Below, in pieces: positions 17,639 to 26,219 of a DNA stretch of 64,000 bases. Source of the DNA: Chryseobacterium sp. Marseille-Q5410 (GTDB lineage Bacteria; Bacteroidota; Bacteroidia; Flavobacteriales; Weeksellaceae); NCBI GenBank assembly GCA_946892665.1, contig CAMPOT010000001.1, positions 1,302,001 to 1,366,000 on the forward strand. The letters run 5' to 3'. The position numbers and the translations under genes are program-made. The notes under the pieces were generated by a model. That model was given only the letters and a program-made list of their open reading frames with translations. It was not told where the DNA came from and made no database searches. Within the stretch, counting starts at the first letter, position 1; every line of letters begins with the position of its first letter.

Positions 17639-18403
17639 ATGATCGATACCCACACCCATTTATACTCCGAAGAATTTGATCAAGATAGAAAAGAAACCAT
17701 TGAAAGAGCCTTGAATAAAGGAGTTTCTAAGTTTTTTCTTCCCGCAATAGATTCTGAAACTCATGAAAAAATGTTGGCTTTGGAAAGCGAATTCCCTAAC
17801 CAAATCTATTCCATGATGGGAATTCATCCCTGTTATGTAAAACCGGAAACGTGGGAAAACGAATTGATTATTATTGAAAATTACCTCAATCAAAGGCATT
17901 TTCCGGCAATAGGAGAAATAGGAATCGATTTACATTGGGACAAAACTACTTTGGATATCCAAATAAAAGCTTTCGAGAAGCAAATCGACTGGGCAATCGA
18001 AAGAGATTTACCAATTGTAATTCATACCAGAGAAAGCTTCAACGAAACATTTGAAGTTTTAGAAAGAAAAAAACATCCGAAACTCCGTGGGATTTTCCAT
18101 TGTTTCTCGGGTAATCTGGAGCAAGCGAAACACGCCATCGATTTGAATTTCATTCTGGGAATTGGTGGAGTAGTCACTTTCAAAAACGGGAAAATCGATC
18201 AGTTTTTAAATGAAATTCCGCTAGAAAAAATTGTTTTAGAAACCGATTCACCGTATCTCGCGCCAGTTCCACATCGTGGGAAAAGAAACGAAAGTGGATA
18301 TCTCGATTTGGTTGCAGGGAAATTGGTCGATGTTTACGGAAAAGACTTCGCTGAAATCGACAGCATTACCACAGAAAATGCACTGCAAATTTTTAAAATT
18401 TAA
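17639..18403 (+). CDS. TatD family metal-dependent hydrolase
   Basis: A 254-residue TIM-barrel hydrolase. Metal ligands are in family order: DTHTH (His5, His7), Glu in AIGEIGIDLHWD near residue 95, His in PIVIHTRESF near 129, His in GIFHCFSG near 154, and Asp in LETDSPYLAPVPHRG near 204. TatD proteins are 3'-5' DNA exonucleases acting on damaged or apoptotic-type DNA; some family members deacylate D-aminoacyl-tRNA. It has no signal peptide. It converges on the RhlE-type helicase gene across a hairpin. Confidence 0.93.
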   Translation: MIDTHTHLYSEEFDQDRKETIERALNKGVSKFFLPAIDSETHEKMLALESEFPNQIYSMMGIHPCYVKPETWENELIIIENYLNQRHFPAIGEIGIDLHWDKTTLDIQIKAFEKQIDWAIERDLPIVIHTRESFNETFEVLERKKHPKLRGIFHCFSGNLEQAKHAIDLNFILGIGGVVTFKNGKIDQFLNEIPLEKIVLETDSPYLAPVPHRGKRNESGYLDLVAGKLVDVYGKDFAEIDSITTENALQIFKI

Positions 18404-18416
18404 ACATAAAAATACT

Positions 18417-18451
18417 GCGAATTAAAGAATAATTAATATCCTTTAATTCGC
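18417..18451. terminator. Hairpin between convergent tatD and helicase genes
   Basis: A perfect 11-bp stem, GCGAATTAAAG with CTTTAATTCGC, with a 13-nt loop. Only the minus-strand side is followed by a T-rich run, so it may mainly terminate the helicase transcript. Confidence 0.65.
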
Positions 18452-18472
18452 GGTTTGTCTTGCTTAAAAGCC

Positions 18473-19726
18473 TTATTTTTTGCGCGAGAAATTACTTTTA
18501 TTTTTCGGTTTTTTGTAACCGATGTTTTCTTTGCTTTGTGGCTTTGGTCTTGGGGTGAATGGTTTATTGTTCGAATCTCTTTTCTGCGGAACCAGATTAT
18601 CGGTATGAAACGGATGATCGGTTTCTACTGGGATCTTCTTGCCAATAAGTTTCTCTGTATTTTTTAGATTCACCAAATCCAATCCATCTACAAACGAGAT
18701 CGATTTTCCTTCCACGCCGGCTCTTCCTGTTCTGCCGATTCGGTGAACATAAGTTTCCGAGACATCAGAAAGCTCGAAATTTACGACATATTTCAGTTCA
18801 TCAATATCAATTCCTCTAGCGGCGATATCAGTAGCAACCAAAATTCTGGTCTTTCCGGATTTGAAATTGGTGAGTGCGTTTTGTCTTTGGTTCTGCGATT
18901 TATTGCCGTGAATGGCTTCCGCAGAAATCTTTTGAGACTGCAATTTTCTGGCAATTTTATCAGCGCCGTGTTTGGTTCTGGAAAATACCAAAACCGAATC
19001 GGAAATATCTTGCTGAAGGATATGAGTAAGCAAATCCAGTTTGTTATCTTTTTCAACAAAATAAACTTTCTGCTGGATGGTATCTGCAGTTGCGGAAACC
19101 GGTGCTACCGATACTTTCACAGGATTGCTAAGCATGGAATTTGCCAAGGTTTTAATCTCATCCGGAAACGTTGCCGAAAAGAACAAAGTTTGTCTTTTTT
19201 GCGGTAAAAGTTTCACAATTCTTTTTACATCGTGTACAAAACCCATGTCCAGCATTCGGTCGGCTTCATCTAATACAAAGATTTCGAGATTTTTCAGAGA
19301 GATGATTCCTTGAGCAATAAAATCTAAAAGTCTTCCCGGTGTTGCTACCAAAATATCCACTCCTTTTTTTAGAGCGGCTTCTTGAGCTCCTTGCTTTACG
19401 CCACCGAAAACGACAAGATTTCTCAACTTCAAATGTCTTCCGTAAGCGTTAAAACTTTCTTCGATTTGAATGGCCAACTCTCTGGTTGGAGTTAGAATCA
19501 AAGCTTTGATTTGGTTATTTCGAATATTTTTCTGGGTTAAATTCTGCAGAATTGGAATCGCAAAGGCTGCTGTTTTTCCGGTTCCTGTTTGTGCGGTTCC
19601 CAGGAGGTCTTTGCCTTCCAGAATACTTGGGATTGCTTGTTCCTGAATTGGGGTGGGTTGGGTGTAACCTTCTTCCTGTAGCGCTTTAGCGATAGGATCG
19701 ATGAGTTTTAGGTCGGTAAATTTCAA
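18473..19726 (-). CDS. DEAD-box RNA helicase, RhlE-like
   Basis: A 417-residue helicase core with a short basic tail. Visible motifs are Q motif YTQPTPIQEQAIP, Walker A AQTGTGKT, PTREL, DEAD within VLDEADRMLDMGF, SAT, and HRIGRTGRAG. The C-terminal 45 residues are rich in Lys, Pro and Ser with no folded domain, as in RhlE proteins, which act in ribosome assembly and RNA turnover. Its likely promoter (19895-19902) lies about 170 bases upstream, so the leader would contain a terminator-like hairpin and a palindromic repeat, which may matter for regulation. Confidence 0.92.
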   Translation of the reverse strand: MKFTDLKLIDPIAKALQEEGYTQPTPIQEQAIPSILEGKDLLGTAQTGTGKTAAFAIPILQNLTQKNIRNNQIKALILTPTRELAIQIEESFNAYGRHLKLRNLVVFGGVKQGAQEAALKKGVDILVATPGRLLDFIAQGIISLKNLEIFVLDEADRMLDMGFVHDVKRIVKLLPQKRQTLFFSATFPDEIKTLANSMLSNPVKVSVAPVSATADTIQQKVYFVEKDNKLDLLTHILQQDISDSVLVFSRTKHGADKIARKLQSQKISAEAIHGNKSQNQRQNALTNFKSGKTRILVATDIAARGIDIDELKYVVNFELSDVSETYVHRIGRTGRAGVEGKSISFVDGLDLVNLKNTEKLIGKKIPVETDHPFHTDNLVPQKRDSNNKPFTPRPKPQSKENIGYKKPKNKSNFSRKK

Positions 19727-19751
19727 ATGAAAAATTTTTAATTATAATAAA

Positions 19752-19859
19752 ATGAACTGCGTCATTCTTTAAGTAATGTAACGAAGAAATGAAGTTGAAA
19801 ATTTCGAAAAATTTCGGATTTCGCAGGTTGCGAATTTCATTAAGAATGACATCGTTCAT
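19752..19859. repeat. MITE-like element with 18-bp imperfect terminal inverted repeats
   Basis: The left end ATGAAC-tgc-GTCATTCTT (19752-19769) pairs with AAGAATGAC-atc-GTTCAT (19842-19859): 15 of 18 positions are complementary, including a perfect 9-bp core. The 108-bp unit has no reading frame. It lies in the leader of the helicase gene. Size and ends fit a non-autonomous palindromic repeat; no second copy was noticed in this window. Confidence 0.6.
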
Positions 19860-19883
19860 AAAAAATCCTTCTGCTAAGAAGGA
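19859..19883 (-). terminator. Terminator-like hairpin (minus strand) after DUF6438 gene
   Basis: On the minus strand: stem TCCTTCT / AGAAGGA, 4-nt loop, then six T. It follows the DUF6438 stop but also lies just downstream of the helicase promoter, so it may terminate the former, attenuate the latter, or both. Confidence 0.65.
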
Positions 19884-19894
19884 GTTTTGTGTTG

Positions 19895-19902
19895 CAAATA
19901 TA
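19895..19902 (-). promoter_or_regulatory. -7 promoter element (TATATTTG) upstream of RhlE-like gene
   Basis: Consensus TAnnTTTG on the minus strand, about 170 bases before the helicase ATG; a TTG lies 16 bases further upstream, slightly close for a -33 element. Confidence 0.45.
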
Positions 19903-19946
19903 CTGTAAATTAATTTAGCAATTACCTATTGTTTTTTTTGGGAGTA

Positions 19947-20432
19947 TTAATTCACTTTAGTCCAAACCTGTGATTTTCTTAGATCTTCAATGAGTTGATA
20001 AACTTCATCTAGTTTTTCGGTTCCGCCTTTTCCGTAATCTTCGATGTGTTTTTGGGTTCCATCAGCGAAGGTGATATTCAAATGAGAAGTTGGTAAATCG
20101 GTAACGTTTTTGTTTCCGTAATAATCCTTTAAATTTTTTAAATCCAAAGAATCTAATTTTGATAAAAGTAATTGGTAATCAGCTTCTTTGATGGTTGCTT
20201 TGAACGTTCCTTCTTTTTCACCAGCCATATCATCTTTGGTTCTGCCTTCGGTAAAGGTAAATCGTTCTGCTTCGATCACGGCAGTTCTGTCCGGGTTGAT
20301 GGTGATTTTAAAGATTGGGCAAAATCCAAAACAAGCTCCTGCTTCGTATTCGATTTTGGAATATTTAGATTTGGTGGTAGTTGCACAGGACATCAGCAAT
20401 GTAATTAACAATAAGTTGAGTAAATATTTCAT
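19947..20432 (-). CDS. DUF6438 lipoprotein
   Basis: A 161-residue protein with a lipoprotein signal (MKYLLNLLLITLLMSC, Cys16) and the DUF6438 pattern: a strand, then GACFGFCPIFKITINPDR with two close cysteines (Cys34 and Cys38) that could form a disulfide or bind metal. The rest is predicted beta-rich. Function unknown; it is probably anchored in the envelope. It lies alone between the helicase and obgE, with a terminator behind it. Confidence 0.82.
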   Translation of the reverse strand: MKYLLNLLLITLLMSCATTTKSKYSKIEYEAGACFGFCPIFKITINPDRTAVIEAERFTFTEGRTKDDMAGEKEGTFKATIKEADYQLLLSKLDSLDLKNLKDYYGNKNVTDLPTSHLNITFADGTQKHIEDYGKGGTEKLDEVYQLIEDLRKSQVWTKVN

Positions 20433-20520
20433 AAATTTGATTTGTTACGTAAAAGTCAATTTTTATACAAAAAAAAATAGACTTGAAATCTTTCAAATCT
20501 ATTTTTATCTTTTAATATAA

Positions 20521-21504
20521 CTAACCATGAAGCTTTTTCCAGATTTCATCCTTCAGTTCCATCAATCCTTCCTGTGTAACGGCAGAGAAGAAAATTGGCT
20601 GCTTATTTTCTGGGAATTTGTTGGCGATTTCAGCTTTCAGTTCTTCATCCAACATATCAGCTTTTGAAATGGAAATGATGAAATCTTTATCTAAAAGTTC
20701 AGGATTAAATTCTTTTAATTCGTTTTCCAAAATTTTAAATTCCTGAAAATAATCTTCCGCATCAGCCGGAATCAAGAACAAAAGAATTGAGTTCCTTTCA
20801 ATATGTCTTAAAAATCGATGTCCGAGGCCTTTTCCTTCCGCAGCACCTTCGATGATCCCCGGAATATCCGCCATTACGAAGGATTTGTAGTTTCGGTAGT
20901 CTACAATTCCTAAGTTAGGAGTAAGCGTTGTAAATGCGTAATCAGCAATGCTCGGTTTAGCTGCTGAAACTGCCGCCAAAAGGGTAGATTTACCTGCATT
21001 AGGGAAGCCAACAAGTCCTACATCAGCAAGAAGTTTCAGTTCGAAAGTAACATAACCTTCTTCTCCGGGCATTCCAGGTTGCGCGTACCGCGGAGTTTGG
21101 TTGGTAGAAGATTTGAAATGCTCGTTTCCTAAACCGCCCATTCCACCTTTCATGATGATGATTTCTTGGCCGTCTTCTAAAATTTCGCCTAAGATTTCAC
21201 CTTCCTCATTTCTAGCAATTGTGCCGATTGGAACTTCGATGTAAACATCCTGGCCATAAGCGCCGGTAAGCTGGTTCTTACCTCCGTTGTGTCCTCTTTC
21301 TGCTTTGATGTGGCGGGTAAAACGAAGAGGCAGAAGCGTCCATTCATGAGCGTTTCCTTTCATAATTACGTGACCGCCGCGTCCACCGTCGCCACCGTCG
21401 GGACCGCCTTTCGGAATATATTTTTCACGGCGAAGATGCGCTGATCCGGCACCGCCATGACCACTTTTACAGTGGATTTTTACGTAATCTACGAAATTTG
21501 ACAT
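20521..21504 (-). CDS. obgE: GTPase Obg
   Basis: 327 residues. The Gly-rich Obg fold covers residues 1-158 ([30 protein letters not shown]), followed by a G domain with G1 GFPNAGKST (166-174), G3 DIPGIIEG (213-220) and G4-like SKAD. The variable C-terminal domain found in some Obg proteins is absent, as is usual in Bacteroidota. Obg binds the large ribosomal subunit and links ribosome maturation with growth and (p)ppGpp. It is probably the last gene of hpt-adk-obgE (gaps of 57 and 70 bases). Confidence 0.96.
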   Translation of the reverse strand: MSNFVDYVKIHCKSGHGGAGSAHLRREKYIPKGGPDGGDGGRGGHVIMKGNAHEWTLLPLRFTRHIKAERGHNGGKNQLTGAYGQDVYIEVPIGTIARNEEGEILGEILEDGQEIIIMKGGMGGLGNEHFKSSTNQTPRYAQPGMPGEEGYVTFELKLLADVGLVGFPNAGKSTLLAAVSAAKPSIADYAFTTLTPNLGIVDYRNYKSFVMADIPGIIEGAAEGKGLGHRFLRHIERNSILLFLIPADAEDYFQEFKILENELKEFNPELLDKDFIISISKADMLDEELKAEIANKFPENKQPIFFSAVTQEGLMELKDEIWKKLHG

Positions 21505-21574
21505 TTATAAATCTTATAAGTTATGAAAGACGAATTAATAAAGATTTTTCTGCAAAACCTTTAGTGCTTTTCAT

Positions 21575-22153
21575 CTATTTTATTTTTTCTACTTCCGCGA
21601 AGAGTTTTTCAGAAATTTCATCGATTGCTCCGACTCCATTTACTTCCACATATTTGCCTTGTTTTTTGTATAATTCGGCAACTTCTGCGGTTTTCGCGTA
21701 ATATTCTTTAATTCTTGCTCGGATGATATCTTCGTTGGAATCATCGGTCCTTCCGCTGGTTTCGCCTCTTTTCAGTAATCGTTCTACCAAAATTTCATCA
21801 TCTACAACTAGGGAAAGGCAGATCGAAATATCATCATTCAAAATTTCTTTTACGATAGTTTCTAAAGCTTCGGCTTGGTTGGCTGTTCTTGGATATCCGT
21901 CGAAAATAAATCCGTTGGTTTCGGTTGGTTTTTTCACTTCATCTTTCAGCATTTCTGTGGTTACCTGATCGGGAACGAGTTCGCCTTTGTCGATGTATGA
22001 TTTTGCCAATTGGCCAAGTTCAGTACCGTTTTTAATGTTGTAACGGAACAAATCGCCGGTAGAAATTTGCTTAAGGTTGAATTTTTTAATCAGGTTTTGC
22101 GCCTGTGTACCTTTTCCGCTTCCTGGAGGACCGAAGAGAACGATGTTTATCAT
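21575..22153 (-). CDS. adk: Adenylate kinase
   Basis: A 192-residue kinase with P-loop GPPGSGKGT (8-16), TGDLFR, FDGYPRT, and a short LID (RGETSGRTDDSNEDI), so it is the short bacterial form without the zinc-type lid. It interconverts ATP + AMP and two ADP. It sits between hpt and obgE in a minus-strand operon with a nucleotide theme. Confidence 0.96.
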   Translation of the reverse strand: MINIVLFGPPGSGKGTQAQNLIKKFNLKQISTGDLFRYNIKNGTELGQLAKSYIDKGELVPDQVTTEMLKDEVKKPTETNGFIFDGYPRTANQAEALETIVKEILNDDISICLSLVVDDEILVERLLKRGETSGRTDDSNEDIIRARIKEYYAKTAEVAELYKKQGKYVEVNGVGAIDEISEKLFAEVEKIK

Positions 22154-22210
22154 TTTATTAGATTTGTATTTGAAGATTTAGATTTATTTTCTCGTCTATT
22201 TTTAAGAAAG

Positions 22211-22765
22211 TTATTCATTGATTCGGCCTTCTTCAAGCTGGTATAAATCTTTCAAGTTTCTGCCAAGTTCGTCGTAATCCAATCCGTAGCCTAAAACAAA
22301 TTTATTCGGAATTTCTTTTCCGATATAATCCAATTTGAATTCTTTCTTGTAAACATCCGGTTTCAATAGGAATGAAGCTAATTTTACAGATTTTGGTCGC
22401 TGTGTTTCGGTGAAATATTGAAAAAGACTTTCTACAGTGTTTCCGGTATCCACGATATCTTCAACCAAAATAATGTGTCGGTCTTTGATATCTTTCGTTA
22501 ATTCCATTTTTTGGTAAACAATCCCTGTCGATTGGGTTCCTGCGTAGGAACTCATTTGGATAAAAGCGATTTCGCATTTCCCTGGATAATGTTTCAGTAA
22601 ATCGGAAAAAAACATGATAACTCCATTCAAAACGCCCACAAATACTGGGGTTTCGTCTTTGTAGTCTTCATAGATTTTTAGCGCGGTAGCTTTTACGATT
22701 TCTTGGATTTCTGCATCCTTTAAATAAGGAACAAAGGTTTTGTCGTGAATTTGAATAGATTCCAT
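22211..22765 (-). CDS. hpt: Hypoxanthine phosphoribosyltransferase
   Basis: A 184-residue purine salvage enzyme. The PRPP-binding signature ILVEDIVDTGNT covers residues 99-110 with the paired acidic residues E102/D103, and the flexible loop and purine-binding C-terminus (KFVLGYGLDYDELGRNL) are typical. It converts hypoxanthine (and usually guanine) plus PRPP to IMP/GMP. It is divergent from purA, which takes IMP toward AMP, so salvage and interconversion sit together. A TAAATTTG element at 22783-22790 is its likely promoter. Confidence 0.95.
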   Translation of the reverse strand: MESIQIHDKTFVPYLKDAEIQEIVKATALKIYEDYKDETPVFVGVLNGVIMFFSDLLKHYPGKCEIAFIQMSSYAGTQSTGIVYQKMELTKDIKDRHIILVEDIVDTGNTVESLFQYFTETQRPKSVKLASFLLKPDVYKKEFKLDYIGKEIPNKFVLGYGLDYDELGRNLKDLYQLEEGRINE

Positions 22766-22782
22766 AGATTATTTACAATATG

Positions 22783-22790
22783 CAAATTTA
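22783..22790 (-). promoter_or_regulatory. -7 promoter element (TAAATTTG) for hpt-adk-obgE
   Basis: Consensus element on the minus strand, 17 bases before the hpt ATG. Confidence 0.55.
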
Positions 22791-22894
22791 AGGTTTTTTT
22801 AAATAATTTTTTTTAAATTAAAATATTTAAACATTTTTATAAATCAAAAATGCGATTTCTTTCCTAAACCTTTGCGCAAATCTTTTAATAAATC

Positions 22895-22902
22895 TATTTT
22901 TG
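22895..22902 (+). promoter_or_regulatory. -7 promoter element (TATTTTTG) for purA
   Basis: Consensus TAnnTTTG with a TTG 20 bases upstream (22872-22874), the spacing expected for the -33 element; 24 bases before the purA ATG. Confidence 0.65.
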
Positions 22903-22926
22903 TAGAAATCTAAAAATAAAGTAAAT

Positions 22927-24213
22927 ATGTCAACTTATGTAGTGGTTGGTCTTCAGTACGGAGATGAAGGCAAAGGGAAAATCACAGATGTTTTATCGGC
23001 CAAATCGGACTATGTGGTACGCTTTCAGGGCGGCGACAATGCTGGACATACCGTGTATGTTGGTGATGAAAAATTTGTTTTGCACTTGCTTCCATCGGGT
23101 GTTTTGCAATGCAAGGGGAAATGTATTATTGCCAACGGAGTAGTGGTGAATCCAAAAGCTTTCTTGAAAGAAATCGGGCAAATTGAAGAAAAAGGCATGA
23201 AAACAGATCACGTTTTTATCAGCCGAAGAGCTCATGTGATTATGCCTTATCATATTCTCCTCGATACCTATCGTGAAGAAGAAGCCGGCGGAACCCATAT
23301 TGGAACTACAAAAAAAGGAATCGGGCCTTGCTACGAAGATAAAATTGCCAGAGTTGGAATTCGCATGGTCGATCTTTTGAATCCTGAGGTTTTAGCCGAA
23401 AAAATCAAGAAAAATCTGAAAATAAAAAATTCCCTTTTTGAAAAATATTTTGATAAACCAACTTTGGAATTTGATGAGATCTACAATGAATTTCTTGAAT
23501 TAGGTCAAAAATTAAAAGACAGAATTGTCGATACAGAAGTCGAGCTAAACCAAGCCATTCACGACGGAAAAAATATTCTTTTCGAAGGTGCGCAAGCTGC
23601 AATGTTGGATATCGATTTCGGAACTTATCCGTATGTAACTTCTTCTTCGCCTACAACCGGCGGGGTTTGTTCGGGAGCGGGAGTACCGCCAACAAGTCTT
23701 CAAAACCTAATCGGTGTGGCAAAAGCGTACACAACAAGAGTTGGAGAAGGTCCTTTCCCAACGGAACTTGATAATGAATTGGGCGAAAAAATAAGACAGA
23801 CGGGATTCGAATTTGGTGCGACAACCGGAAGACCACGAAGAACCGGATGGCTCGATTTGGTTTCACTGAAGCATGCTACGATGATCAATGGCATCAATAA
23901 TCTTGTAATCACCAAACTCGATGTGCTTTCCGGAATTCCTACTTTGAAAATCGCAACTCAGTATAAAACCGAAGACGGAAAAATCATCGATTATTTCACT
24001 TCATCAACCACTAAACTTTATAAATACGAACCAATTTACGAAGAATTAGAAGGTTGGACCGAAGATATTACCAAGGTTAGAACCTACGATGAATTGCCTG
24101 CAAACGCGAAAAAGTATATCGAGTTCATCGAAAATTATTTAGGAATCAATGTGTATCTGGTTTCCGTAGGTCCGGAGAGAAGCCAAAATATCATTCGAAA
24201 AGAATTATTCTAA
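22927..24213 (+). CDS. purA: Adenylosuccinate synthetase
   Basis: A 428-residue GTP-dependent ligase with the N-terminal P-loop-like GLQYGDEGKGK (8-18; Asp13 is the catalytic position), the IMP-binding GGDNAGHT, GTTKKGIGP, and the C-terminal GRPRRTGWLDLV. It joins IMP and aspartate to make adenylosuccinate, the first committed step to AMP. Full family length. It has its own promoter and a strong terminator; the hpt operon is divergent. Confidence 0.97.
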   Translation: MSTYVVVGLQYGDEGKGKITDVLSAKSDYVVRFQGGDNAGHTVYVGDEKFVLHLLPSGVLQCKGKCIIANGVVVNPKAFLKEIGQIEEKGMKTDHVFISRRAHVIMPYHILLDTYREEEAGGTHIGTTKKGIGPCYEDKIARVGIRMVDLLNPEVLAEKIKKNLKIKNSLFEKYFDKPTLEFDEIYNEFLELGQKLKDRIVDTEVELNQAIHDGKNILFEGAQAAMLDIDFGTYPYVTSSSPTTGGVCSGAGVPPTSLQNLIGVAKAYTTRVGEGPFPTELDNELGEKIRQTGFEFGATTGRPRRTGWLDLVSLKHATMINGINNLVITKLDVLSGIPTLKIATQYKTEDGKIIDYFTSSTTKLYKYEPIYEELEGWTEDITKVRTYDELPANAKKYIEFIENYLGINVYLVSVGPERSQNIIRKELF

Positions 24214-24233
24214 GGTCACATAAACAATTATGC

Positions 24234-24266
24234 AAAAGCTGTCGATAAATTTCGACAGCTTTTTTG
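24234..24266 (+). terminator. Terminator after purA
   Basis: A perfect 12-bp stem AAAAGCTGTCGA / TCGACAGCTTTT with a 6-nt loop, continuing into a T run. Confidence 0.92.
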
Positions 24267-24389
24267 TTAAAATTTTTTATCATAATTTTCATATTGCTAT
24301 GATTTTAATACAATAAATCTAAATTAGTTAAATAATTGGCTTATAATTTGATGAATTTTCATCCAATATCACTTATTGATATGAACTTT

Positions 24390-24397
24390 TAATTTTG
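24390..24397 (+). promoter_or_regulatory. -7 promoter element (TAATTTTG) for tonB
   Basis: Consensus TAnnTTTG, 26 bases before the ATG at 24424. It overlaps a GTG at 24397 that would otherwise extend the frame. Confidence 0.5.
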
Positions 24398-24423
24398 TGT
24401 TTAATTCTAAAACTTTTAAGGTG

Positions 24424-25236
24424 ATGAAAAATCTATTCAAATATGATCAGAATCATCGTTTCAACGAAATATTATTCGAAAACCGCAACAAAAATTATGG
24501 TGCTTATGTGTTGAGAAATCAAGAAGGTGAGATTTTGCAAAAGTCTTTGCTAATTGGCGTTGCTTTAATTGCCGCTATGGCTTTAACACCATTGTTGATT
24601 AATTCATTTTCGACCAAAACAGTGGTTAAAGCTCCTGTACCATCTGGACATGTTTTGAAACCAGTAGATCAAACTCCGGAAAAAGCTCCCGAAATTGTAA
24701 AACCAATCGTTCCGCCAAAAGTAAATACCTATGATTCTCGCGTAGCGACCCCTACAAGAAATGCAAATGAACCAAAACCTTTAACAAAGCAAGAGATCGC
24801 AGATGCCGTTCCTGGAGTTACTACAAGTTTGGATAATCCGCCCGTTTCGGTGGTAAGTCCACCACAAATTGAAATTCCAGCGGTGAACACTCCACCGGTT
24901 GTTCCGCCGAAAACAGTAGACAATAATCCGGTAACAACGGTTGATATAGAAGCAAAATTTAACGGAGGAATTGATGCTTTCAGAAATAAAGTTGTTGGGA
25001 ATTTCGATACAGGAAATTTTGAAGGAAGTGGAGATTTGATGAGAACTGTCGTTACTTTCATCGTTGAAAAAGACGGAACAATTTCAAACATCAAAGCTAA
25101 TGGCGAAAACGCTCAATTTAATAAAGAAGCAGAAAAAACCATCCGCAGTATTAAAGGAAAATGGACTCCGGCAAAATTGAATGGCGAAAATGTAAGAAGC
25201 TACTTCAAATTCCCGATTTCCATGCAGTTCGAATAA
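24424..25236 (+). CDS. Energy transducer TonB
   Basis: A 270-residue protein with flavobacterial TonB layout: a short cytoplasmic segment (HRFNEILFENRNKNYGAYVLR), one membrane segment near residues 38-58, a long Pro/Val/Lys-rich periplasmic linker (about 65-170), and a C-terminal TonB domain ending in KGKWTPAKLNGENVRSYFKFPISMQF. TonB passes the proton-motive force from ExbBD to outer-membrane receptors. No exbBD is adjacent. The start is set at the ATG at 24424; a GTG 27 bases upstream overlaps the -7 element. Confidence 0.92.
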   Translation: MKNLFKYDQNHRFNEILFENRNKNYGAYVLRNQEGEILQKSLLIGVALIAAMALTPLLINSFSTKTVVKAPVPSGHVLKPVDQTPEKAPEIVKPIVPPKVNTYDSRVATPTRNANEPKPLTKQEIADAVPGVTTSLDNPPVSVVSPPQIEIPAVNTPPVVPPKTVDNNPVTTVDIEAKFNGGIDAFRNKVVGNFDTGNFEGSGDLMRTVVTFIVEKDGTISNIKANGENAQFNKEAEKTIRSIKGKWTPAKLNGENVRSYFKFPISMQFE

Positions 25237-25263
25237 AATATTCGGTAAAAAAATATTCCACTC

Positions 25264-25305
25264 ACTTATCCACAAAAACTATCCTTTTGTGGATAATTTT
25301 TTTTA
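25264..25305 (+). terminator. Terminator after tonB made of two inverted DnaA-box sequences
   Basis: The stem is TTATCCACAAAA with TTTTGTGGATAA, loop about 6-7 nt, then eight T. Each arm contains the exact DnaA-box word TTATCCACA (25266-25274, and 25288-25296 on the other strand). A terminator is the simplest reading; see findings for the replication alternative. Confidence 0.75.
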
Positions 25306-25380
25306 TCTATAAACGGCTAATTAACAATATTTTAACTTAAACAGAGTTATTAACAATCATCTAAAAATCAGAAAAAAGTG

Positions 25381-25388
25381 TATTTTTG
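25381..25388 (+). promoter_or_regulatory. -7 promoter element (TATTTTTG) for parAB
   Basis: Consensus TAnnTTTG, 18 bases before the parA ATG. Confidence 0.55.
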
Positions 25389-25406
25389 AAGATTAAAATT
25401 TAAATA

Positions 25407-26180
25407 ATGGCTAAAGTTATAGGTGTTGCAAATCAGAAAGGTGGAGTAGGAAAAACTACTACCGCAGTAAATTTAGCGGCAGCATTGGGAGTACTAGAAA
25501 AGAAAATATTATTAATTGATGCCGATCCACAAGCGAATGCAACTTCCGGTTTGGGGATTGATGAAGCAAACTTTTCCACCTACAACCTCTTGGAACATAG
25601 TGCCGATGCTGGCAAATGTATTCAGAAAACGGCTTCGCCCAATTTAGATATCATCCCTTCTCATATCGATTTGGTAGCTGCGGAAATAGAATTGGTGGAT
25701 CGCGAAAACCGTGAATATATGTTGAAGGAAGCGCTGAAATCCATTAGAGAAGATTACGATTATATCATCATCGATTGTGCACCGAGTTTGGGATTGATTA
25801 CCATTAATGCCTTAACCGCAGCTGATTCAGTGATTATTCCGATCCAGTGCGAATATTTCGCGTTGGAGGGTTTGGGCAAACTGCTCAACACTATTAAAAA
25901 TGTTCAGAAAATTCACAATAAAGAACTTGATATCGAAGGATTGCTTTTGACGATGTATGATTCCAGATTAAGACTTTCCAATCAAGTAGTGGAAGAGGTT
26001 AATTCACATTTTCCGGAGATGGTTTTCGAAACCATTATCAGTAGAAACGTTCGTTTGAGTGAAGCACCAAGTTTTGGAGAAAGTATTTTGAACTATGATG
26101 CAGAAAGCAAAGGAGCGATTCAGTATCTGCAATTGGCCGAAGAAGTACTTTTGAAAAACGACAGTTTAGTAAAAAACTAA
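25407..26180 (+). CDS. parA: Chromosome partitioning ATPase ParA (Soj)
   Basis: A 257-residue deviant Walker-A ATPase: NQKGGVGKTTTAVNLAAAL (9-27), signature DADPQANAT, and IDCAPSLG. It has no N-terminal HTH, so it is the chromosomal Soj type. ParA binds DNA nonspecifically and moves ParB-parS complexes apart. parB follows after 39 bases; DUF5683, dapB and lepB follow closely and may share the transcript. Confidence 0.96.
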   Translation: MAKVIGVANQKGGVGKTTTAVNLAAALGVLEKKILLIDADPQANATSGLGIDEANFSTYNLLEHSADAGKCIQKTASPNLDIIPSHIDLVAAEIELVDRENREYMLKEALKSIREDYDYIIIDCAPSLGLITINALTAADSVIIPIQCEYFALEGLGKLLNTIKNVQKIHNKELDIEGLLLTMYDSRLRLSNQVVEEVNSHFPEMVFETIISRNVRLSEAPSFGESILNYDAESKGAIQYLQLAEEVLLKNDSLVKN

Positions 26181-26219
26181 GCCGATTATCAATAAAACAT
26201 CAATCATCATTTATATCGA

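Noticed and set aside
24234-24266. Palindrome first considered as an operator
   Set aside because: Perfect stem followed by a T run after purA; a terminator explains it.
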